Source: an uncultured Collinsella sp. (GTDB taxonomy: Bacteria > Actinomycetota > Coriobacteriia > Coriobacteriales > Coriobacteriaceae). Taken from it: DNA of 9,146 bases. The first letter of the stretch is position 1; the number at the start of each line of letters is the position of its first letter. Location: the NCBI GenBank assembly GCA_900551365.1, contig URVZ01000067.1, positions 1 through 9,146 on the forward strand. The letters are read 5' to 3'. The notes below the pieces were generated by a model. It saw only the letters and a list, made by a program, of their open reading frames with translations, was not told the origin of the DNA and did not search any database. Positions 1 through 5,535 of the stretch are shown here, one piece after another. Position numbers and translations under genes: made by a program.

Positions 1-1151
1 CGGCGCACGACACGGGAGTCAAACGGGCGGTTGATATAGTCCGAGGCGCCCAGCTCGTACGCGCGCAGAACCATATCATCGGAATCTTCGCTCGAAATCA
101 TGATGACAGGCAGATTGTCACTAACCGATCGGCGCGACAGACCGGCCAGCACCTCAAAGCCGCTTATGCCCGGCATGACAATATCCAGCAGCACGAGCGA
201 CAACTCATCGCCATAGCGGTCGACCATGTCGAGCGCCGTACGACCGTTGTCGGCCTCGAGGATGCAATACTCGTCCTTGAGCATCTCGCTGAGAATGACT
301 CGGTTCATCTCGGAGTCATCGACAATAAGTACCAAAGGCTTTTCGCTTTGGAAGGCCTCGATGGAATCGGCATCGGTCACGACCGTACCGGCTTTTGCCT
401 TAGCGCGGCTCAGTAACTGGACAGCGCGGCCAACGCCCTCATCGACCGTCTCGCCATGAATGCGAACGCCACCAACACATGCCGTCAAGCTCACGTACTC
501 ATGGCCCGGAATAATCGTGGAACGAACGGCATCGGACACCTGATGCAGGCGACGGGTGAAGTCATCGGAGGGAATATTGGGCATGACAACCACAAACTTG
601 TCGCAGCCATAGCGCACAAGCTCGTCAGTCGAACGGATTCCGCTGCGCATGGCTGTCGCCACGGCACCGAGCGCAAGGTCGCCGGCATGACGGCCACACG
701 TATCGTTGAAGACCCTAAAATCATCAAGGTCGATCATCGCAACGCCGGCATTCATGCGGGCGCTACGGAGCTTTTCCTCGTAATATCGGCGATTGTGCAC
801 GCTCGTCAGCACGTCGGTGTAGACAAGGTCCTCTTTTGCAGCCTCTTGCCCATCGATCGGACGCACCATCAGCAGGACATGAGGCTCGCCCTCGACCTTC
901 AGAGGGCGCAGATGGGCGCGGTACTCAACGCCATCGTTGAGCAGTTGCTCCGACACCTCATCGGAATCTGTCAAGGCCTCAAGACTTGCCTGGCGCAAAC
1001 AAGGGCAGCGATCACCGGCGAGCAGGCAGTTAGGCTCGCTCTTAATCTGATCGGCCGACAGCAAACGTACCACGGGGTAGGTCTTCGCGACACGGGCGAC
1101 CTCGGTGGCAGCCTCCTCGTCGGTTAGATTGACCTCGTGATTATTGAGCAT
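1..1151 (-). CDS. Degenerate GGDEF domain protein with C-terminal receiver (REC) domain, partial (3' end outside window)
   Basis: The reading frame is open from the ATG at 1151 to the window edge (383 codons plus 2 nt), so only the N-terminal part is seen. AAAGGG lies a few bases upstream. Residues about 25-100 form a small sensor-like segment, PAS-like at best, with C42, C49 and C51 (Cys-x6-Cys-Pro-Cys). Residues about 110-255 are a GGDEF domain with DVLTSVHNRR at 113-122 and IDLDDF at 140-145. Its signature at 182-186 reads GCDKF instead of GG[DE]EF, so diguanylate cyclase activity is probably lost. Residues 272-383 are a receiver domain: acidic pair D278/D279, phosphoacceptor D323 in LLDIVMPG, S353/S354, and RPFD at 375-378 where Lys-Pro is usual. 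GGDEF before REC reverses the common order, so another output domain may follow beyond the left edge. It is probably cytoplasmic, with no membrane segment. Fold assignments are firm; function as a c-di-GMP enzyme, binder or scaffold is inference. Confidence 0.85.
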   Translation of the reverse strand, partial: MLNNHEVNLTDEEAATEVARVAKTYPVVRLLSADQIKSEPNCLLAGDRCPCLRQASLEALTDSDEVSEQLLNDGVEYRAHLRPLKVEGEPHVLLMVRPIDGQEAAKEDLVYTDVLTSVHNRRYYEEKLRSARMNAGVAMIDLDDFRVFNDTCGRHAGDLALGAVATAMRSGIRSTDELVRYGCDKFVVVMPNIPSDDFTRRLHQVSDAVRSTIIPGHEYVSLTACVGGVRIHGETVDEGVGRAVQLLSRAKAKAGTVVTDADSIEAFQSEKPLVLIVDDSEMNRVILSEMLKDEYCILEADNGRTALDMVDRYGDELSLVLLDIVMPGISGFEVLAGLSRRSVSDNLPVIMISSEDSDDMVLRAYELGASDYINRPFDSRVVR

Positions 1152-1175
1152 ATGGGGCCCTTTCGATAGCTTCGC

Positions 1176-1204
1176 ATGGTAGCGGTGGGTTCCAAATGTT
1201 ACAA
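1176..1204 (-). promoter_or_regulatory. Candidate sigma-70-type promoter of the GGDEF-REC gene
   Basis: On the minus strand TTGTAA (1204-1199) and TACCAT (1181-1176) are separated by exactly 17 bases. Each matches 4 of 6 consensus positions. The -10 box lies about 25 bases before the ATG at 1151, which leaves room for a short leader with the AAAGGG ribosome site. The -35 box lies inside the palindrome at 1197-1212. The call rests on motif and spacing only. Confidence 0.4.
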
Positions 1205-1212
1205 GGGTAACA
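1197..1212. promoter_or_regulatory. Operator-like palindrome TGTTAC-N4-GTAACA
   Basis: This is a perfect 6-bp inverted repeat around AAGG, and it overlaps the candidate -35 box of the GGDEF-REC gene. A further TGTTAC half-site occurs at 1243-1248. A spaced symmetric site over a -35 box is the usual geometry of a dimeric repressor operator. No regulator is encoded next to it in the window, so the protein that would bind is unknown. Confidence 0.4.
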
Positions 1213-1308
1213 CCTTGCCGATGCAGGTAAGCACGTGAATGCTGTTACATTTTTATGAGTTGGCAGACGGCGCGATTGAAGCCGCAGACGTGAGGTTTTA
1301 AGCATATT

Positions 1309-1320
1309 TGTTAACAAGGC
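1309..1320 (+). repeat. Left copy of a 12-bp inverted repeat flanking the alpha/beta hydrolase
   Basis: TGTTAACAAGGC occurs here, 43 bases beyond the hydrolase stop codon. Its exact reverse complement GCCTTGTTAACA occurs at 2231-2242 upstream of the same gene. This copy sits in a 10-bp self-complementary TTGTTAACAA (1308-1317). The 211-base gap 1152-1362 otherwise holds the promoter and palindrome described separately, plus two TTGCGGGTG direct repeats at 1329-1337 and 1354-1362. No clear terminator for the hydrolase was found. Confidence 0.45.
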
Positions 1321-1362
1321 CGAAACGTTTGCGGGTGAAGTCTGCTTTGGCTATTGCGGGTG

Positions 1363-2160
1363 TTAGAGCCCCAGGATGCCAAGGACAGTCTGGGCAGCCG
1401 CTCCCGGGCGATCGCGCAGGCCGTTGTGCGCGCCGGGAACCATTACGAGTGGACAGTCCAAAAGCTCAGCCGCCACCCTTGTGCCCGCCTCGCGAGGCGT
1501 GCCAATCGAGAGCTCGCCCAAAAACACAGCCGACACCGCCCTTGACGCGCGGGCACGCTCCCAGTCGGGAGCATATGTCATATCTGTTCCGTATTCATTG
1601 GCCATAAAGCAACGACCATTGCGCAGGGCATGCTTGGCTTCCGCTTCGGTCGTCCCAGGAGCCTCGGGGTCCAAGTCGCCGAGAGCTCCCAAGAAAAGCC
1701 GAAGCGCCCTTGAAACCTTTCCAACCGCAATCATATCAAGCAAAATCGGAGCTGCACCCATGCCGACGCCTTCGGCCGACACAGCTGGCTCATGCAGAAT
1801 CGCACGGGCGACGAGATGGGGTTCGCTGCGAAGAAGCTCCAGCGCCACCAACGTACCGGCGCTGTGCGCAAGCACATTTGTCGGAGCGCCAACGTGTTCA
1901 ATCACGGCCTGCAGGTCGGCGGCCTGAGCGGCAAGATCATAGCTGCCGTCTGCCGCTTCGCTGCTGCCGCCACAGCCGCGGCGGTCGTAGGCAATTACGC
2001 GGTAGTTGCGACTGAGTTCACAAGCGATGCCGTCGAAAAATGTGCCGTCGACACAAGCGCCGTGCACGCACACCAAGGCAGGAGTATCAGGCGACACATC
2101 CGGGCCGGCATACTCGCGGCAGGCAATCGTGGTGCCCGCATTCTCGACCGTAAAATCCAT
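1363..2160 (-). CDS. Alpha/beta-fold hydrolase
   Basis: The product has 265 residues, normal for a single-domain alpha/beta hydrolase, and has no signal peptide, so it is probably cytoplasmic. The oxyanion-hole motif VHG is at 32-34 after the beta3 strand, and YDRRGCGGS is at 58-66. The nucleophile elbow AHSAG is at 98-102 with S100; the first Gly of GxSxG is replaced by Ala. The general base is H245 in PGAHNGLRD. The acid residue of the triad is not obvious: FLGELS near 213-218 is where it is often found. The ATG at 2160 is preceded by a G-rich stretch (GATGGGGGC) at suitable spacing. Substrate cannot be predicted; esterase, lactonase or peptidase-like activity are all possible. It is transcribed away from the radical SAM gene and toward the GGDEF-REC gene, with a 12-bp inverted repeat on either side. 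Confidence 0.87.
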   Translation of the reverse strand: MDFTVENAGTTIACREYAGPDVSPDTPALVCVHGACVDGTFFDGIACELSRNYRVIAYDRRGCGGSSEAADGSYDLAAQAADLQAVIEHVGAPTNVLAHSAGTLVALELLRSEPHLVARAILHEPAVSAEGVGMGAAPILLDMIAVGKVSRALRLFLGALGDLDPEAPGTTEAEAKHALRNGRCFMANEYGTDMTYAPDWERARASRAVSAVFLGELSIGTPREAGTRVAAELLDCPLVMVPGAHNGLRDRPGAAAQTVLGILGL

Positions 2161-2230
2161 GTTGTGCCCCCATCATCAACGCCCATCCAGTTGCACATCA
2201 GTACGGTTGGATGGACCCGCATTGCCTTAC

Positions 2231-2242
2231 GCCTTGTTAACA
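2231..2242 (-). repeat. Right copy of the 12-bp inverted repeat flanking the alpha/beta hydrolase
   Basis: GCCTTGTTAACA is the exact reverse complement of 1309-1320. It lies 70 bases upstream of the hydrolase ATG, in the divergent region shared with the radical SAM gene, so it could be part of a promoter or operator. The leader between it and the ATG also has a 7-bp inverted repeat CCATCCA/TGGATGG (2183-2189 and 2208-2214). Confidence 0.4.
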
Positions 2243-2312
2243 GATTAACTGTACCTGACCCGAGACTTTTCATGGCGCGGCATAATGGGCGACGTGAAAA
2301 AACGAAACTTGT

Positions 2313-2337
2313 AAAGCAAGAGCCCGCACCTTGCTTT
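2313..2337. repeat. 8-bp inverted repeat upstream of the radical SAM promoter
   Basis: AAAGCAAG (2313-2320) and CTTGCTTT (2330-2337) are perfect inverted copies separated by 9 bases. The element ends 11 bases before the candidate extended -10 box at 2349. It covers the position where a -35 box would be, so an operator role is possible. No T tract follows, so it is unlikely to be a terminator. Confidence 0.3.
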
Positions 2338-2345
2338 GGAGCCGA

Positions 2346-2354
2346 TGCTATGCT
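2346..2354 (+). promoter_or_regulatory. Candidate extended -10 promoter of the radical SAM gene
   Basis: TGC followed by TATGCT gives a TGn extended -10 box, with TATGCT matching 4 of 6 consensus bases. No good -35 box is seen at 16-18 bases upstream. The ribosome site GAGGAG at 2371-2376 follows at a plausible leader length. Confidence 0.35.
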
Positions 2355-2385
2355 TAGGCACAATTGTCTTGAGGAGCATATGCCT

Positions 2386-3162
2386 ATGTCTACGTTTTTG
2401 AATGACAGCCCCATCTTTGGGCCCGTTCGCAGCCGTCGCCTTGGCCTCTCGCTCGGCGTCAACATGATGCCGGCCAGCGGCAAAATCTGCACGTTCGACT
2501 GCATTTACTGCGAAAACGGCCTCAACGCCGAGCGCCCCTGCCATGAGCCGTACAACACAGCTGCCGTGGTACTCGACGCGCTCGAGGCAAAGCTGCGCGA
2601 GATGGCAGCCGAGGGCGAGCTCCCCGATGTAATCACCTTCGCAGGCAACGGCGAGCCCACCGCCGCGCCGGAATTTCCGCAGGCCATCGCCGGCGCCGTC
2701 GCGCTTCGCGACCAGCTGGCACCAAACACCAAGATTGCCGTGCTCTCCAACGGCACGCGTGCCGACCGTCCCCAGGTACACGATGCGCTCATGATGGTCG
2801 ACGACAACATCCTCAAGCTCGATACGGTCGATCCGGCATTTATCCAGCTGCTCGACCAGCCCGTTGGCCCCTACGATGTAGAGCACCAGATCGAGACGTT
2901 CGCGAGCTTTAACGGTCATGTCATTATCCAGACGATGTTTTTGAGCGGTGAGTACCGGGGCAAGTCTCTCGATAACACCGGCGAGGAGTACGTCGGCCCT
3001 TGGCTCGCGGCGCTCGAGCGCATTCGCCCGCAGGAGGCGACCATCTACACGGTGGCCCGCGAGACACCGGTCGCCGGCCTTGCCAAAGCGGCGCCCGAGG
3101 TGCTCGACACGATCGCCGCACGCGTGCGCGCCCTCGGCATCCCCTGCCAGGTGAGCTACTAG
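2386..3162 (+). CDS. Radical SAM protein (COG0731-like Fe-S oxidoreductase)
   Basis: The product has 258 residues. The cluster motif CTFDCIYC (C35, C39, C42; CxxxCxxC) would hold a [4Fe-4S] cluster used to cleave S-adenosylmethionine. GNGEPT at 87-92 fits the SAM-contacting GGE-type motif, and VLSNGT at 119-124 is typical of this barrel. The opening SPIFGPVRSRRLGLSLG at 8-24 is characteristic of the COG0731 group, related to the wyosine-forming enzymes; the bacterial members mostly lack an assigned substrate. The ATG at 2386 is 9 bases after GAGGAG (2371-2376). An in-frame ATG at 2380 is only 3 bases after it and is less likely. The frame stays open far upstream to 1792, but that part overlaps the hydrolase gene on the other strand and should not be translated. 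The family is confident; the reaction is unknown. Confidence 0.9.
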   Translation: MSTFLNDSPIFGPVRSRRLGLSLGVNMMPASGKICTFDCIYCENGLNAERPCHEPYNTAAVVLDALEAKLREMAAEGELPDVITFAGNGEPTAAPEFPQAIAGAVALRDQLAPNTKIAVLSNGTRADRPQVHDALMMVDDNILKLDTVDPAFIQLLDQPVGPYDVEHQIETFASFNGHVIIQTMFLSGEYRGKSLDNTGEEYVGPWLAALERIRPQEATIYTVARETPVAGLAKAAPEVLDTIAARVRALGIPCQVSY

Positions 3163-3203
3163 CAAAACCACGCAGCAGCCATTACCCACCATCCCGCCCC
3201 ATC

Positions 3204-3270
3204 AGTTGCGGTGATATAGTTCCTATTTGTGCTGTTAAACCACTTAAATCAGAACTATATCACCGCAACT
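3204..3270. repeat. Perfect 19-bp inverted repeat with 29-base spacer
   Basis: AGTTGCGGTGATATAGTTC (3204-3222) is exactly complementary to GAACTATATCACCGCAACT (3252-3270). As RNA it would form a 19-bp stem with a 29-base loop. TTTT at 3270-3273 begins on the last base of the right arm, so it could end transcription of the radical SAM gene, although the stem is only moderately GC-rich. The right arm also covers the -35 region of the following aminopeptidase promoter. No other copy was found in the window. A palindromic dispersed element or a regulator site are alternatives. Confidence 0.6.
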
Positions 3271-3291
3271 TTTATGGACGCGTGGGTGGGC

Positions 3292-3297
3292 TATACT
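3292..3297 (+). promoter_or_regulatory. Candidate -10 box of the methionine aminopeptidase gene
   Basis: TATACT matches TATAAT at 5 of 6 positions and lies about 25 bases before the ATG at 3323. AAAGGAAG follows from 3310 as ribosome site. No clear -35 hexamer is present at the expected distance, where the right arm of the 19-bp inverted repeat ends. Confidence 0.4.
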
Positions 3298-3322
3298 AGC
3301 TGCGAATGAAAGGAAGTTAGCC

Positions 3323-4210
3323 ATGTTTGACAATGGACCCGTGCCTGGCCGCAACGACGCTTGCTGGTGCGGCAGCGGCAAAAAATATAAGAAATGTCAT
3401 AACGCCTTCGACGAGCGCCTCGAGCGCCTGTGGGAAGAGGGCTGGGAGGTTCTGCCCCGCACGCTCTACAAGACGCCCGCCGATATCGAGGGCATCAAGC
3501 GCTCGGCAGCCATCAACGTGGGCGTGCTCGATTACGTAGGTGAGCACATCGCCGCGGGCATGACCACCAACCAGATCGACCAGATGATCTACGACTACAC
3601 CGTCGAGCACGGTGGCACGCCGGCCGACCTCAACTACGAGGGCTACCCCAAGAGCGTGTGCACCTCGATCAACGACGTGGTCTGCCACGGCATCCCCTGC
3701 GATACGGACGTGCTGCACGAGGGCGACATCATCAACGTGGACTGTTCCACGATCCTGGACGGCTACTTTAGCGACTCGAGCCGCATGTTCTGCATCGGCG
3801 AGGTCTCTGCCGAGCGCCAGCGCCTGGTCGACGTCACCCGTGCCAGCGTGGAGGCGGGTCTGGCAGCCGTCAAGCCATGGCTGCCGCTGTCCGTTATGGC
3901 CGAGGCCGTGCAAAAGACGGTCGAGGACGCCGGCTTTAGCGTGGTGCGCGAGTACGGCGGACACGGCATCGGCAAGGAGTTCCACGAGGACCCGTTTGTG
4001 GGCTTTACCACCGAGGCGCCCGATGTGGACACCATCATGGCCCCGGGCATGGTCTTTACCATCGAGCCCATGGTCAACGCCGGGGCACCCGACATCAAGA
4101 TCAGCAAGGGCGACGGCTGGTGCGTGCGCACCAAGGACGGCAGCGATTCGGCCCAGTGCGAGGTACAGCTCGTGGTGACCGAGGACGGCTACGAGCTGCT
4201 GAGCTGGTAG
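3323..4210 (+). CDS. map: Type I methionine aminopeptidase with N-terminal SEC-C zinc motif
   Basis: It removes the initiator methionine from new proteins, using two metal ions, in the cytoplasm. Of 295 residues, the first 30 carry a SEC-C motif, CWCGSGKKYKKCH (C14, C16, C25, H26), a zinc knuckle that may bind ribosomes or partner proteins. The catalytic pita-bread domain has all expected ligands: H122 in CHGIP, D140 in NVDCS, D151 in FSDSS, H214 in GGHGIG, E248 in TIEPM and E280 in CEVQLVV. The ATG at 3323 follows AAAGGAAG at good spacing. The core deviates somewhat from the E. coli enzyme (QCEVQ instead of the usual xxEHT before the last strand). Many genomes carry a separate map in the ribosomal-protein cluster, so this SEC-C form may be a second copy; that cannot be decided here. 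It stands alone and is closed by a strong terminator. Confidence 0.93.
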   Translation: MFDNGPVPGRNDACWCGSGKKYKKCHNAFDERLERLWEEGWEVLPRTLYKTPADIEGIKRSAAINVGVLDYVGEHIAAGMTTNQIDQMIYDYTVEHGGTPADLNYEGYPKSVCTSINDVVCHGIPCDTDVLHEGDIINVDCSTILDGYFSDSSRMFCIGEVSAERQRLVDVTRASVEAGLAAVKPWLPLSVMAEAVQKTVEDAGFSVVREYGGHGIGKEFHEDPFVGFTTEAPDVDTIMAPGMVFTIEPMVNAGAPDIKISKGDGWCVRTKDGSDSAQCEVQLVVTEDGYELLSW

Positions 4211-4218
4211 CCGTGGAT

Positions 4219-4268
4219 ACGCCGGGCTTCGCGATGGATATGTTAACCATCAAGAAGCCCGGCGTTTT
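4219..4268 (+). terminator. Intrinsic terminator of the methionine aminopeptidase gene
   Basis: ACGCCGGGCTTC (4219-4230) and GAAGCCCGGCGT (4254-4265) form a perfect 12-bp GC-rich stem with a 23-base loop, followed by TTTT (4265-4268). It begins 8 bases after the stop codon. It separates this gene from the dehydrogenase that follows on the same strand. Confidence 0.85.
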
Positions 4269-4285
4269 ATTTGAACGTTTTGCCT

Positions 4286-4321
4286 GATAAAACCTGCCAA
4301 AATAAACCTGTCCCTTTTTGG
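4286..4321 (+). repeat. 36-bp direct repeat, copy 1 (with 11-bp hairpin)
   Basis: This sequence matches 5494-5529 at 34 of 36 bases in the same orientation. Here it can also fold: ACCTGCCAAAA (4292-4302) and TTTTGGCAGGT (4316-4326) are perfect inverted copies around a 13-base loop. Read on the minus strand the stem would be followed by TTTTATC. The hairpin ends 6 bases before the ribosome site of the dehydrogenase, so it lies in or just before that gene's leader. The element resembles dispersed intergenic repeats I associate with Collinsella genomes (memory, not a search). Confidence 0.75.
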
Positions 4322-4345
4322 CAGGTCGAGCGGAGAGGACTGCTT

Positions 4346-5281
4346 GTGAACATTCTGGTTTTGTTGCCCGTCAACGACCGTCATCGCGCAATTCTTGAGT
4401 CGAGTGCTCCGGGCGAGGACTTTATCTACACGAGCGCCGACGCCATCACGCGCGAGCAGGTCGCCGATGCCGACGTGATCTTGGGCAACATCGACCCTGA
4501 CATGCTCACGGCATGCGAGCATCTCCAGTTGTTGCAATTGCAGACCGCTGGCTATGACGATTACCTTGCCGCCGGTACCGTGCCGGCTGAAGCCAAGCTG
4601 TCTTGCTCAATCGGCGCCTACGGCCAAGCCGTGAGCGAGCACATGTTTGCCATGGTCCTTTCCATGATGAAGCGCCTGCCCGGCTATCACGATCTGCAGC
4701 GTGAGCATCGCTGGGAGGATTTGGGGCCGGTTACCTCGCTCAAAAACGCCAATGTGCTGGTGCTGGGCGCAGGCGATATCGGCGGCCACTTTGCCACGCT
4801 CTGCCGCAGCATGGGCGCGCACGTCCGCGGCATTAAGCGCCATCCGCTCGTCTACCCCATTGTGTTTGAGGACATGGACGGCATGGACGCCCTGCCCGAG
4901 CGCCTGGCCGAGGCCGACATCGTCGCATCCTTCATGCCGAGCACACCCGAGACCCGCGGTCTGGCGAATGCCGAGTTCTTCGCCGCGATGAAGCTGGGCG
5001 CTTTCTTTGCCAACGGCGGCCGCGGCGACCTTGTGGTCGCCGACGACTTGGTTGCCGCCCTGGAGTCGGGACATCTCGCCGGCGCCGCGGTCGACGTCAC
5101 CGACCCCGAGCCGCTGCCCGCCACAAGCCCCCTGTGGGATGCGCCTAACATGCTCATCACGCCGCACGTCTCCGGCTGGTTCCACCTGGCCGCCACGCTC
5201 AACAACGTCGTAGACATCGCCGCGGAGAACCTGCGTCACTTGCAGGCCAGCGAGACTCTGCGCTGCTGGATCGAACATTAG
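4346..5281 (+). CDS. D-2-hydroxyacid dehydrogenase (NAD(P)-dependent)
   Basis: The product has 311 residues and belongs to the D-isomer-specific 2-hydroxyacid dehydrogenase family, which interconverts 2-keto acids and D-2-hydroxy acids with NAD(P)H in the cytoplasm. The nucleotide-binding motif VLGAGDIGG is at 139-147. The catalytic residues are visible: R226 in GGRGD, E255 in DPEPLP and H274 in TPHVSG. The start is taken as GTG at 4346, giving MNILVLLPVN, because GGAGAGGA (4332-4339) lies 6 bases upstream and the sequence begins with the expected first beta strand. An in-frame ATG at 4271 would add 25 residues encoded by the 36-bp repeat and is rejected. No partner gene suggests the substrate; glyoxylate, hydroxypyruvate or phosphoglycerate-like acids are all possible. 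A short hairpin begins 4 bases after the stop. Confidence 0.91.
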   Translation: MNILVLLPVNDRHRAILESSAPGEDFIYTSADAITREQVADADVILGNIDPDMLTACEHLQLLQLQTAGYDDYLAAGTVPAEAKLSCSIGAYGQAVSEHMFAMVLSMMKRLPGYHDLQREHRWEDLGPVTSLKNANVLVLGAGDIGGHFATLCRSMGAHVRGIKRHPLVYPIVFEDMDGMDALPERLAEADIVASFMPSTPETRGLANAEFFAAMKLGAFFANGGRGDLVVADDLVAALESGHLAGAAVDVTDPEPLPATSPLWDAPNMLITPHVSGWFHLAATLNNVVDIAAENLRHLQASETLRCWIEH

Positions 5282-5284
5282 GGT

Positions 5285-5308
5285 TCCGCCGTTCTAACGA
5301 ACGGCGGA
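5285..5308 (+). terminator. GC-rich hairpin directly after the dehydrogenase gene
   Basis: TCCGCCGTTC (5285-5294) and GAACGGCGGA (5299-5308) form a perfect 10-bp stem with the tetraloop TAAC. No T tract follows, so on its own it is a poor intrinsic terminator. It may protect the mRNA 3' end or work together with the stronger terminator at 5352-5393. Confidence 0.45.
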
Positions 5309-5351
5309 CCGGCCGACGCTGCGCAACGTCCGGAACGACAATTTGTCATTC

Positions 5352-5393
5352 AAAGGGCGAGGCATGACCAGAAGGTCAATGCCTCGCCCTTTT
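5352..5393. terminator. Strong terminator between convergent genes
   Basis: AAAGGGCGAGGCAT (5352-5365) and ATGCCTCGCCCTTT (5379-5392) form a perfect 14-bp stem. GACC/GGTC extends it, with one bulged A, around a four-base AGAA loop. TTTT (5390-5393) closes it on the plus strand. It lies between the dehydrogenase (ending 5281) and the convergent aminopeptidase (ending 5536) and may act in both directions, although only a short A/T run is present on the minus strand. Confidence 0.85.
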
Positions 5394-5394
5394 C

Positions 5395-5478
5395 ATGCCA
5401 ACTTGTTCGCCCTGGACATCGCTCGCTGACACTTGCTCAACCTGCGGCGTCTTAACAATTCTGTCCAGCTGTTGGCAT
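5395..5478. repeat. Nested inverted repeat in the convergent intergenic region
   Basis: ATGCCAAC (5395-5402) pairs with GTTGGCAT (5471-5478), and inside it CTGGACA (5412-5418) pairs with TGTCCAG (5462-5468). The two stems are separated by 9 bases on the left and 2 on the right, and enclose 43 bases. It sits between the strong terminator and copy 2 of the 36-bp repeat. It may be a decayed small palindromic element or a structured 3' untranslated region; no gene is supported here. Confidence 0.4.
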
Positions 5479-5493
5479 TGCGGCATTTGCCCA

Positions 5494-5529
5494 GATAAAA
5501 CCTGCCAAAATGAACCTGTCCCTATTTGG
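5494..5529 (+). repeat. 36-bp direct repeat, copy 2
   Basis: It differs from copy 1 (4286-4321) by two substitutions (A to G and T to A), with no gaps. The right arm that completes the hairpin in copy 1 is lost: only CCAAA/TTTGG remains. The element ends 6 bases from the stop codon of the aminopeptidase, so it lies in that gene's 3' untranslated region. Confidence 0.75.
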
Positions 5530-5535
5530 TCGATT

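Noticed and set aside
456..1127. 223-codon plus-strand frame opposite the GGDEF-REC gene
   Set aside because: It is the shadow of a minus-strand gene with clear GGDEF and REC motifs, and has no recognisable domain of its own.
1792..2379. N-terminal extension of the radical SAM frame (to 456 residues)
   Set aside because: It overlaps the alpha/beta hydrolase on the opposite strand, and the GAGGAG ribosome site and family N-terminus place the start at 2386.
2245..3192. 315-codon minus-strand frame opposite the radical SAM gene
   Set aside because: The opposite strand carries the CxxxCxxC motif and family sequence; this frame has composition typical of an antisense shadow.
4271..4345. 25-codon N-terminal extension of the dehydrogenase
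   Set aside because: It is encoded mostly by the 36-bp repeat and its hairpin, starts just after a terminator, and lacks a good ribosome site; GTG 4346 has one.
5395..5529. Small Cys-rich peptide (start of the plus-strand frame at 5395)
   Set aside because: It is Cys-rich by eye, but the frame does not stop there, has no ribosome site, and runs through an inverted repeat and the 36-bp repeat; chance coding is simpler.
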